A DNA stretch of 62,000 nucleotides from Zygnema cylindricum. Lineage: Eukaryota > Streptophyta > Zygnematophyceae > Zygnematales > Zygnemataceae. The notes beneath the pieces were generated by a model. That model had not been told where the DNA came from. It did not search any database and saw nothing but the letters and a program-made list of their open reading frames with translations. Shown one piece after another: positions 41,833 to 54,325 of the stretch; position 1 is the stretch's first letter, and each line of letters opens with the position of its first letter. Position numbers and translations under genes: made by a program. The stretch lies in the NCBI GenBank assembly GCA_037447655.1, contig JBBHKE010002574.1:1-62000 (forward strand), in the 5' to 3' direction.

Positions 41833-44800
41833 AGATGCAATGTCAATGGCAGCTTGGTTATCACACCAGAACACCTGTGGACTAATTTGCATGTATCCTA
41901 GTTCTTGTAACATGGAATTTACCCATAAGAGTTCTTTGAGGGCCGAGCTTGCTGCCATATATTCCGATTCCATTGTCGATTGTGCTGTCACCTTTTGAAG
42001 TTTGCTGCTCCAGCAGCAAGTACCGTTCCCAATTTGTAGAACGAATCCCGTGGTAGATTTTCGGCTTGGCATGTCGCCATAGCTTGCATCACTCTATGTT
42101 TGCAGCTTGACTTCTCCTCCGCCTAGAGTGAGTTTGAGATCTTTAGTTCTTGCCAAATATCTTAAGACTCTCCTTGCTGCATCAAGATCAGATTTTCTCG
42201 GATTTTCTAGACTCCTGCTCAGTACCCCGACTGCTGCAGCAATGTCAGGATGGGTACAGTTCATGAAATATATTAAGCTTCCCACTATCTGTCTATAAGG
42301 TCTTATTGTCAAAGGATCATTTTCCCTTGAATCTAAATACTCGGTAACAATGACACCTGGTTCTGTATCTTCTTCCTCTAACTTTTGCCGAAACTCCATT
42401 GGAGTTAAACATCCTTTTGCCCCCCGCATTCCGTACTCATCTAACATGTTTCCAATAGCCTTTTTTTGAGTCAAATTTATTATTTTCTTATTTCTGTCCC
42501 TCTCTACCTTGATACCCAAAATACATTTTGCCTCACTGAGGTCTTTCATCTCAAACCTTGAGTTTAGAGCAGTTTTGATTTTGTTAATTTTAGCCATTGA
42601 TTTGCTATTTAATAGCAAATCATCTACATATACTACTATATACACTATCCCATTTTCACCCTTTAGAACGTAGACAGAGTGATCAGAACTTATCCTTTGA
42701 TATCCTAGGCTAGTCAAGAATTCATCAAGCTTTATATTCCACTGTGTTGGGGCCTGTTTTAGGCCGCATAAAGATTTTAGCAACTTGCATACTAAGTGTT
42801 CTTTTCCTGGTTCCACATACTTTTCAGGCTGCTGCATGTAAATGGTCTCTTAGTTCTCCATGAAAAAAACCGTCTTTACATCAATCTGATGAATTTCCAT
42901 ATGTTCTATAGCATCTAGGCACAGCAAAATCCTAACTGTTGGAAATCTTACAACTGGAGAAAATGTTTTTTCAAAATCGATTCCTTCCGTTTGATTGTAC
43001 CCCTTCGCAACAAGTCTGGCCTTATGGCGTTCAATGGTGTTATTGGGATTTAACTTCACCTTGAATACCCATTTGCTGCGGATCGCTTTTCGGTCCGGAG
43101 GAAGGTCCACAAGCTCCCATGTTTGAGCCTCCATGATCGACTTCATTTCGTCGTTTGCCGCCTCAATCCAGTGATTCTTCTCTGGTGATGAGAAGGCCTC
43201 TTGGATGGTCAAGGTCTCCCCTGAGACTGTCGAGTGGGCAAAGTGAGAGCTTGCTTGCAGGGGGTTGCTTGATCTTCTCCCCCCCGGAAATTCGGAGGCT
43301 GAGATCGTCGATGCCGCGCATTGCGCTGATTGTGCTGACTGCGCTGGTTGCGATCCGTGTCTTGCTGATTGCGCTGGTTGCGATCCGTATGTTCCTGATT
43401 GCGGTGGTTGCGATCCGAATGTATTGACTGCTGTTGGTCCGTCTAGACCCGAAGTTGTTGAGGAACTAGGAGAGAGTCTGACTCTAGAGTCATTACCGGA
43501 GTTTGTGGAATCTGCGGGACAATTTCCTGCATGCAATCTAAAATGACATATTCCTCTACCTTTTGTTGCTTTTGCTGCTCTGTCATTTGAATTAAATCTA
43601 TCGAGTCTAGTTCATCTTTAACAATGATGTTCCTAGCTACAACTATTTTTTGCCTCTCAAACACAAAGACTCTATAACCTTTTGAGTGATCATCATATCC
43701 TAACAGAATACCCGGTAATCCCTTCGGTTCCATTTTCCATCTGTTTGTAGACGTATCCAATATAAAGCATTGACTACCAAAGACCTTGAAATGGCTAACA
43801 TCTGGTTTGCTACCTGTCCAGATCTCGTAAGGAGTAGTTTCTACCGATCTTGATCCTATCCTATTTTTAATATAAACTGCACAATTTAGAGCCTCAGCCC
43901 AGAATTTCGGATCCACATTTTTATCTGCGAGCATAGACCTAGAGCTTTCCGTGAGAGTTCTATTCAGTCTTTCCGACACCCCATTTTGTTCCGGTGAATA
44001 TGGAACAGTCAATAGATGACTAATGCCTTCCACGAGTAAAAATGTTTTAAATTCTTTCGTTGTATATTCACCACCATTGTTTGATCTAAGCTGCAAAATA
44101 GATGAATTATGAAGTTTTTCAGCCCATGCTTTTTAGTGTTTGAAGTGACCAAACACTTCACTCTTCTCCTTCATGAAGTAAACTTTTTTAAACCTGGAGA
44201 AATCATCTGTGAAGGTGACCATATATTTCATCCCCCCGGCAGATGGAACCTTCGCCGGACCCAAGACATCCGAATGAATTTGTTGTAAAAGTTTTGTTGA
44301 CCGATGCTGAGACTCTTTAGGAAATGACAATCTGTGGATTTTGCCTAAAGCGCAACCATCACAAGTTTTGACCGGCTCATCTGTGATTAATACACCCTCT
44401 ATTTTTCCAGCAATGACCATTTTCTTCAAACTATCATAGTTTACATGGCCTAATCTTTTATGCCACAACTCATCTAAGTGCAAAACAGCGGAGTAAAGAA
44501 CATCATTTTCCTTCATATTTGCCATATCCATGCGATACATCTTACTACTATCTCTAGAACCTGTAACCGCAACCTTGCCATTTTTGCTAACAACCTGCCG
44601 ACCATTTTTCAAATTAACCTCAAAGCCTTTACTTTATACCAACGACGTAGAAAACATATTTTTCTTAAAGTCAGGCACAAATAAGACATTGTGAAGAGTC
44701 CTTTCAATTGCTTTTCTTTCTACATCATCTAGTAAGGAAACATTACCCACAGCACGAGTTTGGACACTCATTCCACAAGTATAATAAATATTTTCTCCGG

Positions 44801-45459
44801 CGTTGATTTCAGATCTTTCAAGATGGCCTTGTTCCTGCACATGTGGGCTGACGCTCCTATATCCATTATCCATCCGGGGTCCTTCGCGCCCTCTATTGCA
44901 GCCGCCATAGCGAATAGATGCGTATCGTCTTCCGTAGAAACCGTCAAAGTCTCGTCTTGGAGAGACAAAGAAGCCGAAAATAATACATTTCCACGAGGTG
45001 TAGTCCCTAGGAAGCCTTTGTAAAACTGGATTTGTTGCCATCCCAGCCTGTATAAACCTGTATTGTTAGCTTTTTTAAGCTTAGGACATAATTTGTATCC
45101 ATGACCTCTCTCACTACAATAGAAACATGCATTGTTGGATTGTCTATTTCCACCTTGATTAAACTGTCTGAATTGATTAAACTGATTCCTTTGCTGATTA
45201 AATTGTCGTTTTCTCTCAAAGTTTGAATTAAAAGCCTCTACTTGTTCAACATTGAGAATATTAGATGTAGCTTCCTCTTCAAGTAAAATATTGATGGCTA
45301 ATTGTAAAGTCCAGCTAGCTTTATCTTTTTGTTTGAGCATGTCAGATGCTCCTTTCATACTACGAGGGAGACCCCTCATGAGCAATGTCGCCTGATGAAA
45401 AGGAGGAAACACCCCACCTGCACAAGCATGTGCATCTACAAGGATACGAAATTTGTTAG
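41833..45459 (-). pseudogene. gag-pol: Outer family B element: RNase H to Gag (5' truncated)
   Basis: Minus strand. 41725-42072 RNase H (STTGFVLQIGNGTCCWSSK, QVFWCDNQAAIDIAS to the insertion point), 42094-42837 RT with YVDDLLL, 42850-43536 linker and RT start ([33 protein letters not shown]), 43443-44096 and 44133-44612 integrase, 44634-45041 protease-integrase linker, 44768-45412 Gag with an intact knuckle (CFYCSERGHGYKLC) and a damaged protease entry (MDIGASAHMC). A stop at about 42,849 and several frame changes are visible. Gag is cut at about 45,459 (at S-N-K-F-R-I), so the first ~130 codons and the 5' LTR are gone. This break is the left border of the host gene region. Confidence 0.88.
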
Positions 45460-45766
45460 AATGTGTTTTATTGGTGACTCAAGCACTATAGGGTATCAGG
45501 ACTGAATAGCTTGCAAAAAGTAAAAAACGCCGGTAAATCCGAAAATACATGACCAATCTTGCATTAAAACATAAAAATTTATAAAAATATATTTCATACT
45601 CAGAATCTGATGCATAAAACCAATAAAAGCTAAAATAAAAAGTTGGAGCATAGGTTTTGACTGTCAATTTTTTCTTTTGTGATCGTCAAAAATCCACCAT
45701 TACTAAGTTAAAATGGGTTGGGGTGGGGGGAGAGGGAGAGGGAGCTGGATCTGGTGAATTCAACAG
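45460..45766. other. Junction segment between transposon and host gene
   Basis: Sequence between the truncated Gag and the first recognisable LRR exon; it would be an intron remnant. I see no coding motif. A purine-rich stretch (about 45,715-45,755) lies where a polypyrimidine tract would be expected, weakening the acceptor at 45,766. Confidence 0.5.
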
Positions 45767-45838
45767 ACATCTATTCAATAACTCATTCAGTGGAAACGTT
45801 CCAACTTCCTTCGCTGATTTGACGAAGCTTGAACTCTG
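45767..45838 (+). CDS. Exon 1 (first visible): one leucine-rich repeat
   Basis: Exactly 72 bp between AACAG and GTACAA, encoding HLFNNSFSGNVPTSFADLTK and LEL, a plant-type LRR (LxxNxFSGxVPxSFxxLxxL). One-repeat 72-bp exons are the standard unit of plant LRR genes. It enters in phase 1 and leaves in phase 2. Joined to exon 2 it gives LTKLELCNISSNYLTG, which restores the next repeat (Cys at a position usually Leu). Confidence 0.7.
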
Positions 45839-47856
45839 GTACAAATACATCTCTTATTTTTCAGTTTTATAATGTAAAAAATAAGAGCTTTTTTATAATG
45901 TTATAATCATGTCCTGATTTTTCGTTTAAGGAAAAATTAAAAAATGGTGTCTAAAAATAACACAAGTCGCTTATTTTTTGTTTTTCTAGTTTTCCCTTTA
46001 TGATGTTACTTTTTTTTTATACTATTTCCTTTTTAAAAAAGTAGCCTGTAGGACCGTACGGGGATCGAAAGCCAGTTTAGGCGCATAATATCCGTATATC
46101 CGCCCACCTAGAAACCATTATCCCTAATCCAAACATTGTGTATGTCTTTGGAAAGCTCTTACTTTCTATTTACTAGTGTTTCATATTCAACAGGTTCTAT
46201 CGATAATCATTAAGTTCTATCGATAATCATTAAGTACTTTCTTAGGATTCTAGATTATGGACATATCGACACAATGTAGCGACGACCATAATCACGGTAT
46301 AGCAACGTCGATATTAGCAATTTCAAAAAGGCCAAAACAAATGCACTAAATGATTTATAAAAATGATAAATTACTACTAAAAAATAATAATTGGTAATAC
46401 CTCTCAATTTTTCCGTATAAATTATCTTAAAATTTGAAAGAAAATGTCCAAAGAGGAACTTAATAATTACTATTGCCCCCGAATTTTTTTTTCAGTTTTA
46501 TGATGCAGCACCCGGGCTACCTAGTGTCGTAACAGTTATCACTTGAATTTCAGCTTCATGTTTAATCAATTTAATGTTGCTTAAAAGTAGAAAGCTTTGA
46601 TGAGATTGGCTGAGAAGTAATTTAAGTGACCTGCGTCACAAGTTCGGGACCTATTCAAGAATTTGTATTTTGAGGATTTTAATTGAATCTAAACAGGATT
46701 TTTGAAAGGTGCAAACCTATCATTGCGCTTCTTGGTTGAGCTGTATTTGATATCACTCTTAGTAAGCCATAGATGGTCTGATGAAAATCGATTTTGTGAT
46801 TTCCAATAATTTTTTTTGGGTTTTTTTGGGTTTCTAGGATTCTCAGTTGTTTTTTAGGGTCTTTTATAGCTGGATAATTTTGCTTTCATTGTCCTTGTGG
46901 TCCTTGAACCATTTTTATTAGATTCAAAATACAATCGTATGCATGGTTTTCTATACTTTCACTGTTTTGGACATCAACCCATTATGTAAACTAAGTATCT
47001 CCAAAGTTGTCGTTGTTGTTCTTTAATTAGCTCTATTTAGCATGAAATGCTGGTGGGAGGGGGGAGAAGCTATTTTGTTAAAAGTGGTTGATTTAACGAT
47101 AATTATTTGGGAGAAGAGCCTTATTAATTATTCAATTTTCTTCCTCCGAATTATTAATGGTCCTATTTAAAGTTGGATTGTAAGTTTCCTATTCTAAGTT
47201 TCTTGTAAGTTTTGTACGACCAATATTTCAATTCATTGATAAAATGCGATATTTTACTTCTGTTAACATATAACAAGAGCCAGGCTATGTAGTCTTATTT
47301 CTAGAACAAGACTTCCACTTGGTCCCAAACTCATGCTGGGGATCAACGAGTATTATCTTTTATGAAAGACATAGAAAGCAAAGTTTGGGGGTCGCCTATT
47401 TCTTTTTGGGATGTTTATTTTCGAAGGACCGGCACCAAACGTTACATAAAACTCACAAATTTGTCGTATCTTCAAATTTTGTCTAATAAAGAGTTAACCG
47501 ATGAAATTTCGAAAATCTATTGTTTTCTAACCATAGTACTAAGTTTTCTCGATTATTATCAACCTGTACATCTTAGAACGTTTCATTGCCAATGGAGCTT
47601 AAATTGATAAAAAAAATGAAAATGATTTTCTAAAACAGATCATCTGTACATATTGAAGTTGAGCATCTTTTTTATGAACGACTTTAGTCTTACTACCAAT
47701 TTAAGAATTGCCGAAAAACCAATGTTTGTACCTTGCCTCTATAGTTTTCCAGGTAAAACTCGTAATAACAATAATTTTCTGACATAATTTTTTTGCGTTT
47801 TTTAATTTCTTACTGTTAATGTTCTTCTTCTCGGAACTTTAATCCTCATGTTCCAG
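45839..47856 (+). other. Intron 1
   Basis: 2,018 bp, AT-rich, GT...TTCCAG. I found no coding sequence or recognised repeat; the small open frame at 47362-47607 has no family motif. Confidence 0.6.
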
Positions 47857-48140
47857 TAATATCTCATCGAACTATCTCACGGGATCGGTCACTACCTCAA
47901 ATGGACGTCCTCAATGTGACGAACTGGAAAAGAACTGTTTCAAATCCACACAAATTCCGTCTGGATGTCCTATTGCAAAACAGCGGAGTGGAAACGAATG
48001 TGAACAATTTTGCAATGCAACTCAAGTTGGAGGATCTTATGGGGGAAATGGAACGTGTAAAATTAGTGTGAACGGGATGACATATACATGCGAATGCTAT
48101 GACGGATATATCAACGACGAAAACGAGTACACTTGCATCC
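47857..48140 (+). CDS. Exon 2: LRR end and EGF-like domain
   Basis: 284 bp between TTCCAG and GTAAGT. It starts NISSNYLTGSVTTSNGRPQC, closing the LRR array, then a Cys-rich segment (CDELEKNCFKSTQIPSGC, NECEQFCNATQVGGSYGGNG, TCKISVNGMTYTCECYDGY, ENEYTC). The C-x-C-x3-GY spacing at the end and the regular cysteines fit an EGF-like, possibly calcium-type, domain. No lesion. Leaves in phase 1, matching exon 3. Confidence 0.8.
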
Positions 48141-49987
48141 GTAAGTCTATTTCACATTTTCGCTTATAAATTATGCATATATTATAGTTGTCTTTAAATG
48201 TGCATTAAGTAAAAGGTAAGAGGTGGACGTATGGAAGAGGGAGGAAAAAGAATAAATGGCTGCCTTAAATGGGAGAAAGACTAAAAGGAGCTAAGTTCAG
48301 AAAGGCTCAAAGCTTCTGCGAAAACGTGGTGGAAAAGGAAATTTCCAACAAAGACAAGTTTTAAAAATGACCCTAAAGGTAGGATTTGCCTTTTTTTGAC
48401 GACACAACAGAGTAGAAAGGCACTCATTTACATGAGGCCTTTAATACCGTACATAGCTACGCGCCTTTTTCTTACATACCTTAGACATTCCTTGATTATG
48501 AATCTACAGTGCTATGCTCCGGAAACAGCCAGTGTGCTAAATTCCATTGTTAAACAGACGGAGTTGTAAGAAGGACAAAAAAGCAACCTGTGCTCCTTTT
48601 TATTTCCAAAGCTTTGGCCTCGGCTTTTCTTGTGACGTGCGTCCTTGTAAGGGATCGCCCCTGACCATCTTTGCCTTTTGAACAAGTTGTAAGAGTTGTA
48701 CCGCTCTAATGCACAAAACGGCTTGACAATAGATGGGTGCGGGGTACTCCCCTCCTTGCATCCCCTTTTATAAAACCGAAAGCATCTTCAGAAGAACCGA
48801 AGACATGACGAAGGTATGAGAAACGAATATGGTAGGGAGCACTTTTGCATTTTACTCTACTTTTACTGTGAGTTTGCAACGTGCATAGCACGACGATTTA
48901 GGCCCTATTGGCTAGTCTAACATAAAAAAAAACCCAAAAAATCATATGTAATTGGGTTTTTTGTTTTGAAAAATACTAAAAGCTTTATTGTCACCTTGTT
49001 TAGGTCGCCAAAAGGCAAAACCCTAAAATTAAAGGGAATATTCACCTATCTTTGCAAAAGAGGGGCCGCAACTGAATATGTACCTTTTATTTGAGAATCA
49101 CCAAATGGTGGTGTTTTCATTGACTTGGAAGTACAGAATTTCAGAATTAACATCTTTGGGATTGAGCAAAAGCTTAAAAGTTAAAAAGTAGTTAAACTGA
49201 ACAGTAATTTTTCTTTTGATGATCCTGTATACTTCGATACATGCTGTGAATCAAAGACTTTAACATTTTTGCCACGTCAGAACCATTTTTTGCCTCAATC
49301 TAATCCCTGTAAAATTATTCATCTAAAAGACAATTAATACACAAAACGGAAACAATAACATTTATAAAATAATAGACGGTTATCGTGTGAAATATTTTCA
49401 TGTCTTATTTAGAAATTTCTTATTTTGTCCCACATAAAATGCAGTACCCAGTTGCCCCATCGAACTATCTCCTCCTTTTGCTGCAACTCCCACATCAGTT
49501 TGCACTTAACAACCGCGTGAATAACACAGGAAAAAAATGTTATAGTCCTCAAAATTGTGCTAAACACTGATTTCTTAAATCCAACGAGTTGTTCACTTTT
49601 TCAAAAGCATAGAAAGTAAAATTTCCAGTTCGACACATTGCGCATCTCCTCGTTATTCCCATAATACTTTCTCTTTCACATTCTGGGATTTCACCAAATG
49701 GGATAGCAACTTGAAACGAACCAAAAACAACCTTGATTTCAATTCACAATTGCTCACTGTGCAAGGAAAAAAAAAAAAAAAAACATTTTTCCATCTATCT
49801 TTTTTCCAAAAAAGATTACAGAAACTCCAGTTTTACCCATCGTTCCATCTCCTCCTCCCATTGCATTCCCACATCGATTTGCAATGAACTACCCTCTGGT
49901 AAATTAAATAAAATTTAATAAAGAACAGTGGAAATCACTTCTCACTAAAATTCATGAGTTTCACATTTGGCAAACATGTACATGCAG
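48141..49987 (+). other. Intron 2
   Basis: 1,847 bp. The 3' third contains the left edge of the tandem duplication (from about 49,457) and a degenerate internal repeat: CCCATCGAACTATCTCCTCC near 49,462 and CCCATCGTTCCATCTCCTCC near 49,838. A 17-base A run lies near 49,766-49,783. No coding motif seen. Confidence 0.6.
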
Positions 49988-50344
49988 GAAATACCGGTCC
50001 ACCTCGCCCGCCTCCTCCACCTTCACCTTCTCCTCCACCTTCACCTCCTCCTCCACCACCTTCACCTCCTCCTCCACCACCTTCACCTCCTCCACCTTCA
50101 CCTCCTTCACCACCTCCACCGTCACCATTTTGTACCTTGCAATATGGTTGGGTGATAACTGGGAACGACATTATAGGTTATACTTGAGTCAATACTTCAT
50201 CTGCGAATGCGTGCTGTGCTCTTTGTAACCAAGTATTGGCTTGTGAGGCTTTTACATTTTTCTTGGGAACTAAAAAATGTTGGTTAAAGACTTCTGTGGG
50301 GACAAATGTCAGCCCTGGCGAAGCGACAACAGGCTTCGGTGGAG
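49988..50344 (+). CDS. Exon 3: Pro-rich linker and PAN/apple domain, copy 1 (TGA)
   Basis: 357 bp from CATGCAG to GTACTC. About 45 residues of SPPPP repeats, as in extensins and algal pherophorins, precede FCTLQYGWVITGNDIIGY and then a PAN/apple-like domain: ACCALCNQVLACEAFTFFLG, KKCWLKTSVGTNVSPGEA. Such domains bind glycans or proteins. A TGA at 50185-50187 replaces the Gly codon present in copy 2 (Y-A-G-V-N-T). Phase 1 in, phase 1 out. Confidence 0.78.
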
Positions 50345-52708
50345 GTACTCACAAACTTAACCACAACCCTCAAATAGTATGTATTAATTCTGGTTTACAT
50401 CTTACTTGTCAATTAAAAAAATTTCTCATCTTCAGAGTTTTTAGAATGATTTCAAGTTGAAACTCAGTCACAAAGTTAAGTTTTAAAATTGTAAGAGTGG
50501 TACCCAGAAAATCGTCTATAAGCTCCAATTATCCTGTATTTATTCTTGACGACAACTCAATGCTTGTATAATTAAAATTTCTTCGGTCAAAACTTTCCAA
50601 AGACTTTTTAAAGTGTAATTGAATTACCAATGCTATTTTTGTGTACTCAAGAGTTCTTAGTATCAAAATATGTATGAAGTTATCAAGTTTTCTTGAGTTT
50701 TTAGTTTAACTCAATTTTTCTAGCTGTCAAGATGTTTGCCGACTATGGGAGCATAAGCTGATGAGAATTGTGTTGGTAAATTTAGATTCCTTGCAAAAGC
50801 ATTGTTCTGCTTTATCGTTTTTTTATATCCACGTAGGTATTTTTGTGAAGTGTTTGTCTGTATATGATCACTAATCATATCATGTGATGGTTTTGTGTTT
50901 TTTTACAACCCTTCATTTTAATTATCGGCTCTGTTCCTTAACAAGGTAATTATACGTATGCTAGTCTGGCCTTACTGGCCAATAATTTTACTGGTTTTAT
51001 CATGATTGGAGGATTCCTAAAAACACCATATTGTTGCACTAAAACACTAAATAGCCTAATTGGCCGCCCCTTTTGGGATTTGAGAATCGATACTTGAGCA
51101 TACACATTTCCGTTTTTCAGATAGATCATCATCCAACCATACAAAAGAGCCTTAGGGAAATCTCTTCATATCAAACCTCTTTCCCAACATTTGTTGTCGC
51201 ATTTCTCTATCAGTACGATTTCACCAAAACACAAACATTTAAGTGGATTGACCAAATCTATATATAAAAACATTTTTCCTTATGTGTTGTGATAGCAATT
51301 TTATGTGAATTCGGTCATTCCGAGACGTCCACGCATCAGCATTGTGCGTTCAAATTTGAACTGTCTTTAAAGTGTCTAGAGAGGAGAGAGATAACTTAAT
51401 GTACGATCGCGATTTTTCGGTTGTATTCATCCCATTTGTCCTTCCCTGCTCATACATTAAGCAATCAAAAATTATCTTTTAAAACATGTAGAGATTTCAT
51501 CCTTTTTACCACTATTTTTTGTCTACACCTTATGTCTTTTTCCATTCTAGTAGCTTTATCCTGACTTTTTTTCCTATATAAAATTCAGTTCAAAGTGATT
51601 TAAATTTTTTGTATTGGTTCTTGGTCATTGCAATTTTCTTGGTGGAGGGCCGCTCTAAGGCCAGTTGCAATTATCAAAATCCCGTTGAATTTAAGTGTGT
51701 CATTTTTCCGCACGAGTGAAAAAAACAAATTTGGTACAATGGTTGTTGACAGGCATAAAGTAGTTTGCTTCAAACCAGATCCCCAACCAAAGACCCAAAT
51801 GCAATTTCCCTAGAGTTTTAGGACCAATCAGAATGCAAAGTTTGAAGAATCTCCTGCATGCTCACGTAAAAGATTGTTTTCATCCTAACGATAAAGATTG
51901 CAAATTGTCGTCAGTCTTTTATGAAGATTGCCGCATGAACATGTGGGAGCGATTTGTGCCCTAAGAAGTTGGTGGCGTGCCTTCCATTCATGTGCAAAAT
52001 CATAAAAATTGTTGGTGTAAAATAACTCATGTGCAACACTTTTACATTATTTTTCCTTTTTAGCAAACGTCTGACGAGCCAAATTATAATTGAAATCACG
52101 CAAGTGCAACCGTCTTAAGTTATAGTGATATTTTGGGGTTTTAGAAAAGCTCTTGGGAGAAAACATTTACAGGAGGCACTACATACATCTTCTATTTAAA
52201 AAAACCATTGTCAGGGAAGGACCCTAAAATAATGATTCGTGCTGGCGACATCTTTGTTCACCACCAGGTTCAATAGTAAATATATTATTCAATTACAACA
52301 TATTTCGGTTTAATCCGTTGTTTATTTGCTACCAATGTTCGGCAAACCCACCTAGAAAAGTCTTAGTATAGAATTCTAGGCTAGCAGGTAAATATTATCC
52401 AAATAGAGTGGTGGGCGGAGAGAAACCCTTGCATAGATGAATGTATGAGTTGCTCTGTCGTTCTCAATGCATTATGCTATTTTTTCATACAAAATCAAAT
52501 GTATCAATGAATACGTTATAGAATATACCGAACTATCTCTGATAAATCGTGTGAACTCCTTACGTAAAAAAACAGAAATTGTTACATTTAATAGACCATC
52601 TGTAAAACATAACCTTAGAAAATAGAGTTTCCTAACTCATCGTGTTCATAGTTTTATTCAAAACCATAATAATTGTACCGATGTTTTTGACATGTTGTGT
52701 TCTTGCAG
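50345..52708 (+). other. Intron 3
   Basis: 2,364 bp, homologous to intron 5 (54685-57210) throughout, with about one difference per ten bases in most parts and almost none after 52,330. No gene inside. Confidence 0.7.
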
Positions 52709-53161
52709 AAAACTTAGCCTTCATGAAACCCACTGAATTGAGTAGCACCTTTTGGGACTTAGACGGTCTGATGGACGAGAGTTATTATGGAAACGACGGC
52801 TCCAGTTGGGGGAGGTGGTTTTGTACTGAAGCTTATCCGGTTAATTGGTGGAAAGTGGATTTACTCGACACGTATATGGTTGGTAAAGTGGAACTATACA
52901 ACCGCATTTGCTGTTTGTTTGGTGTTCCGTGTAGCGTATGTTGGTGGCGTATGACAGGCGTCCAGGTGCATATCACCAACTCGAGCGTTTCCTACAATAC
53001 GAATGGATCCGAGTGCAATCCGGAGGCATATTTTGACTATAACGGTGGTTCTTACGGATTTCCGTTTGTCAAAGAGTGTAATCGCGTTGGCAGATACGTG
53101 TGGGTGGTTCTGCTAACCGGCCAGTGGTTACATCTTAGTGAAGTACGAGTTCTTCGAAAAG
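52709..53161 (+). CDS. Exon 4: F-type lectin (fucolectin-like) domain, copy 1
   Basis: 453 bp, 151 residues, phase 1 in and out. NLAFMKPTELSSTFWDLDGL, RWFCTEAYPVNWWKVDLLDT, KVELYNRICC, RMTGVQVHITNSS, GRYVWVVLLTGQWLHLSEVR follow the eel-fucolectin/tachylectin (FTP, F5/8-type-C-like) pattern: N-terminal NxAxxKP, WWxVDL, YNR with vicinal Cys pair, and a C-terminal EV strand. Family members bind fucosylated glycans; the usual R-x-D near the double Cys is changed (NRICC), so specificity is uncertain. No lesion. Confidence 0.82.
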
Positions 53162-54325
53162 GTACGCGTTTTGCTTTTAACTATCATGTTTCGCTTTGTA
53201 ATGACCTAGTTTTATGTAGATAATTTTTGAATAACAATGTGATATGGAGATATTCAGGAAAATTCTGAAAAATTAACTTGTGATAAAACAAATAGCTTTT
53301 CTTAGTTTTCTAATCCTTGGCTTGGCATTGTCAGTATTAAACTGTTTTCAGCATCTCGATGCTCCATAAAGAGTTAGAGACGGAAAGTCACAATAGCGAG
53401 GTTTTACAAAATCGTACTAGTATTTAAATCATGAAAACTACGTACTTCCTATTTGTTATCACTGATGAACATAACTTTATAAGCCATGTGTAAAATTTAT
53501 ACATAAATTGGCCACTCACATGTAAAAACTCCCGGCTTTCTCATGAATATCAGTATGTATCTTTAAGTCCCCTAATTGCTCCCGTTCATTGGTGGGAGTA
53601 TTCAAATTGATATTATCATTGTTAATGCACCAGATTCTTTTTTTTTTGCTCTTACCGAGTTCTTACTCATCTTGAATCCAATAAAGAATGAGAATCTTCT
53701 GATAAACAACCTCAAAATCCCTAAAATGCCAAAATAAATCTAAAAGACCAGCCTGCGGATCATGTTATTTTTTGCATCTTATGAAGGAGAGTTTTTAACC
53801 AACTTGCGAATACACTACTCCTCTTGCTGCAACTCCCACATCAGTTTGCACTTCACAACCTCATGAATAACACAGGGAAAAAAAATTAGTCCTCAAAATC
53901 GTGCTAAACACCAATTTCTTAAAATCCAACGAGTTATTCACTTTTCAAAAACATACGAAATGCAAAATTCCAGTTCCACACATTGCGCATCTCCTCTTTA
54001 TTCCCATACTATTAACTCATTTACATTATGGTCTTATCTTATGGGATAACAACTTAAAACGAACTAAAAACGACCGTGATTCTAATTCAACAATGTTGCT
54101 CACTCTGTAACATGTTTTTTCTTTTTTTTTTTCATTTTTCCACCAACCTTTAACCAAAAAAAACGCAAACTCCGATTTTGCCCATCGTACCGTATCCTTC
54201 TCCAATTGCGATTCCCACATCAATTTGCTGTTAACTACCCTTGGCTAAAAAATCATTGAAGAACAGTGAAAGCCTCTTCTCATTGAAATTCATGAGTTTT
54301 ACATTTCGCAAACATGTACATGCAG
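53162..54325 (+). other. Intron 4
   Basis: 1,164 bp. Contains the boundary of the duplication units near 53,811, followed by a second copy of the sequence found before exon 3. No coding motif. Confidence 0.6.

Noticed and set aside
49935-50171. Gly/Glu-rich minus-strand frame (GGGGEGGGG)
   Set aside because: Complement of the SPPPP coding repeat in exon 3; no independent support.
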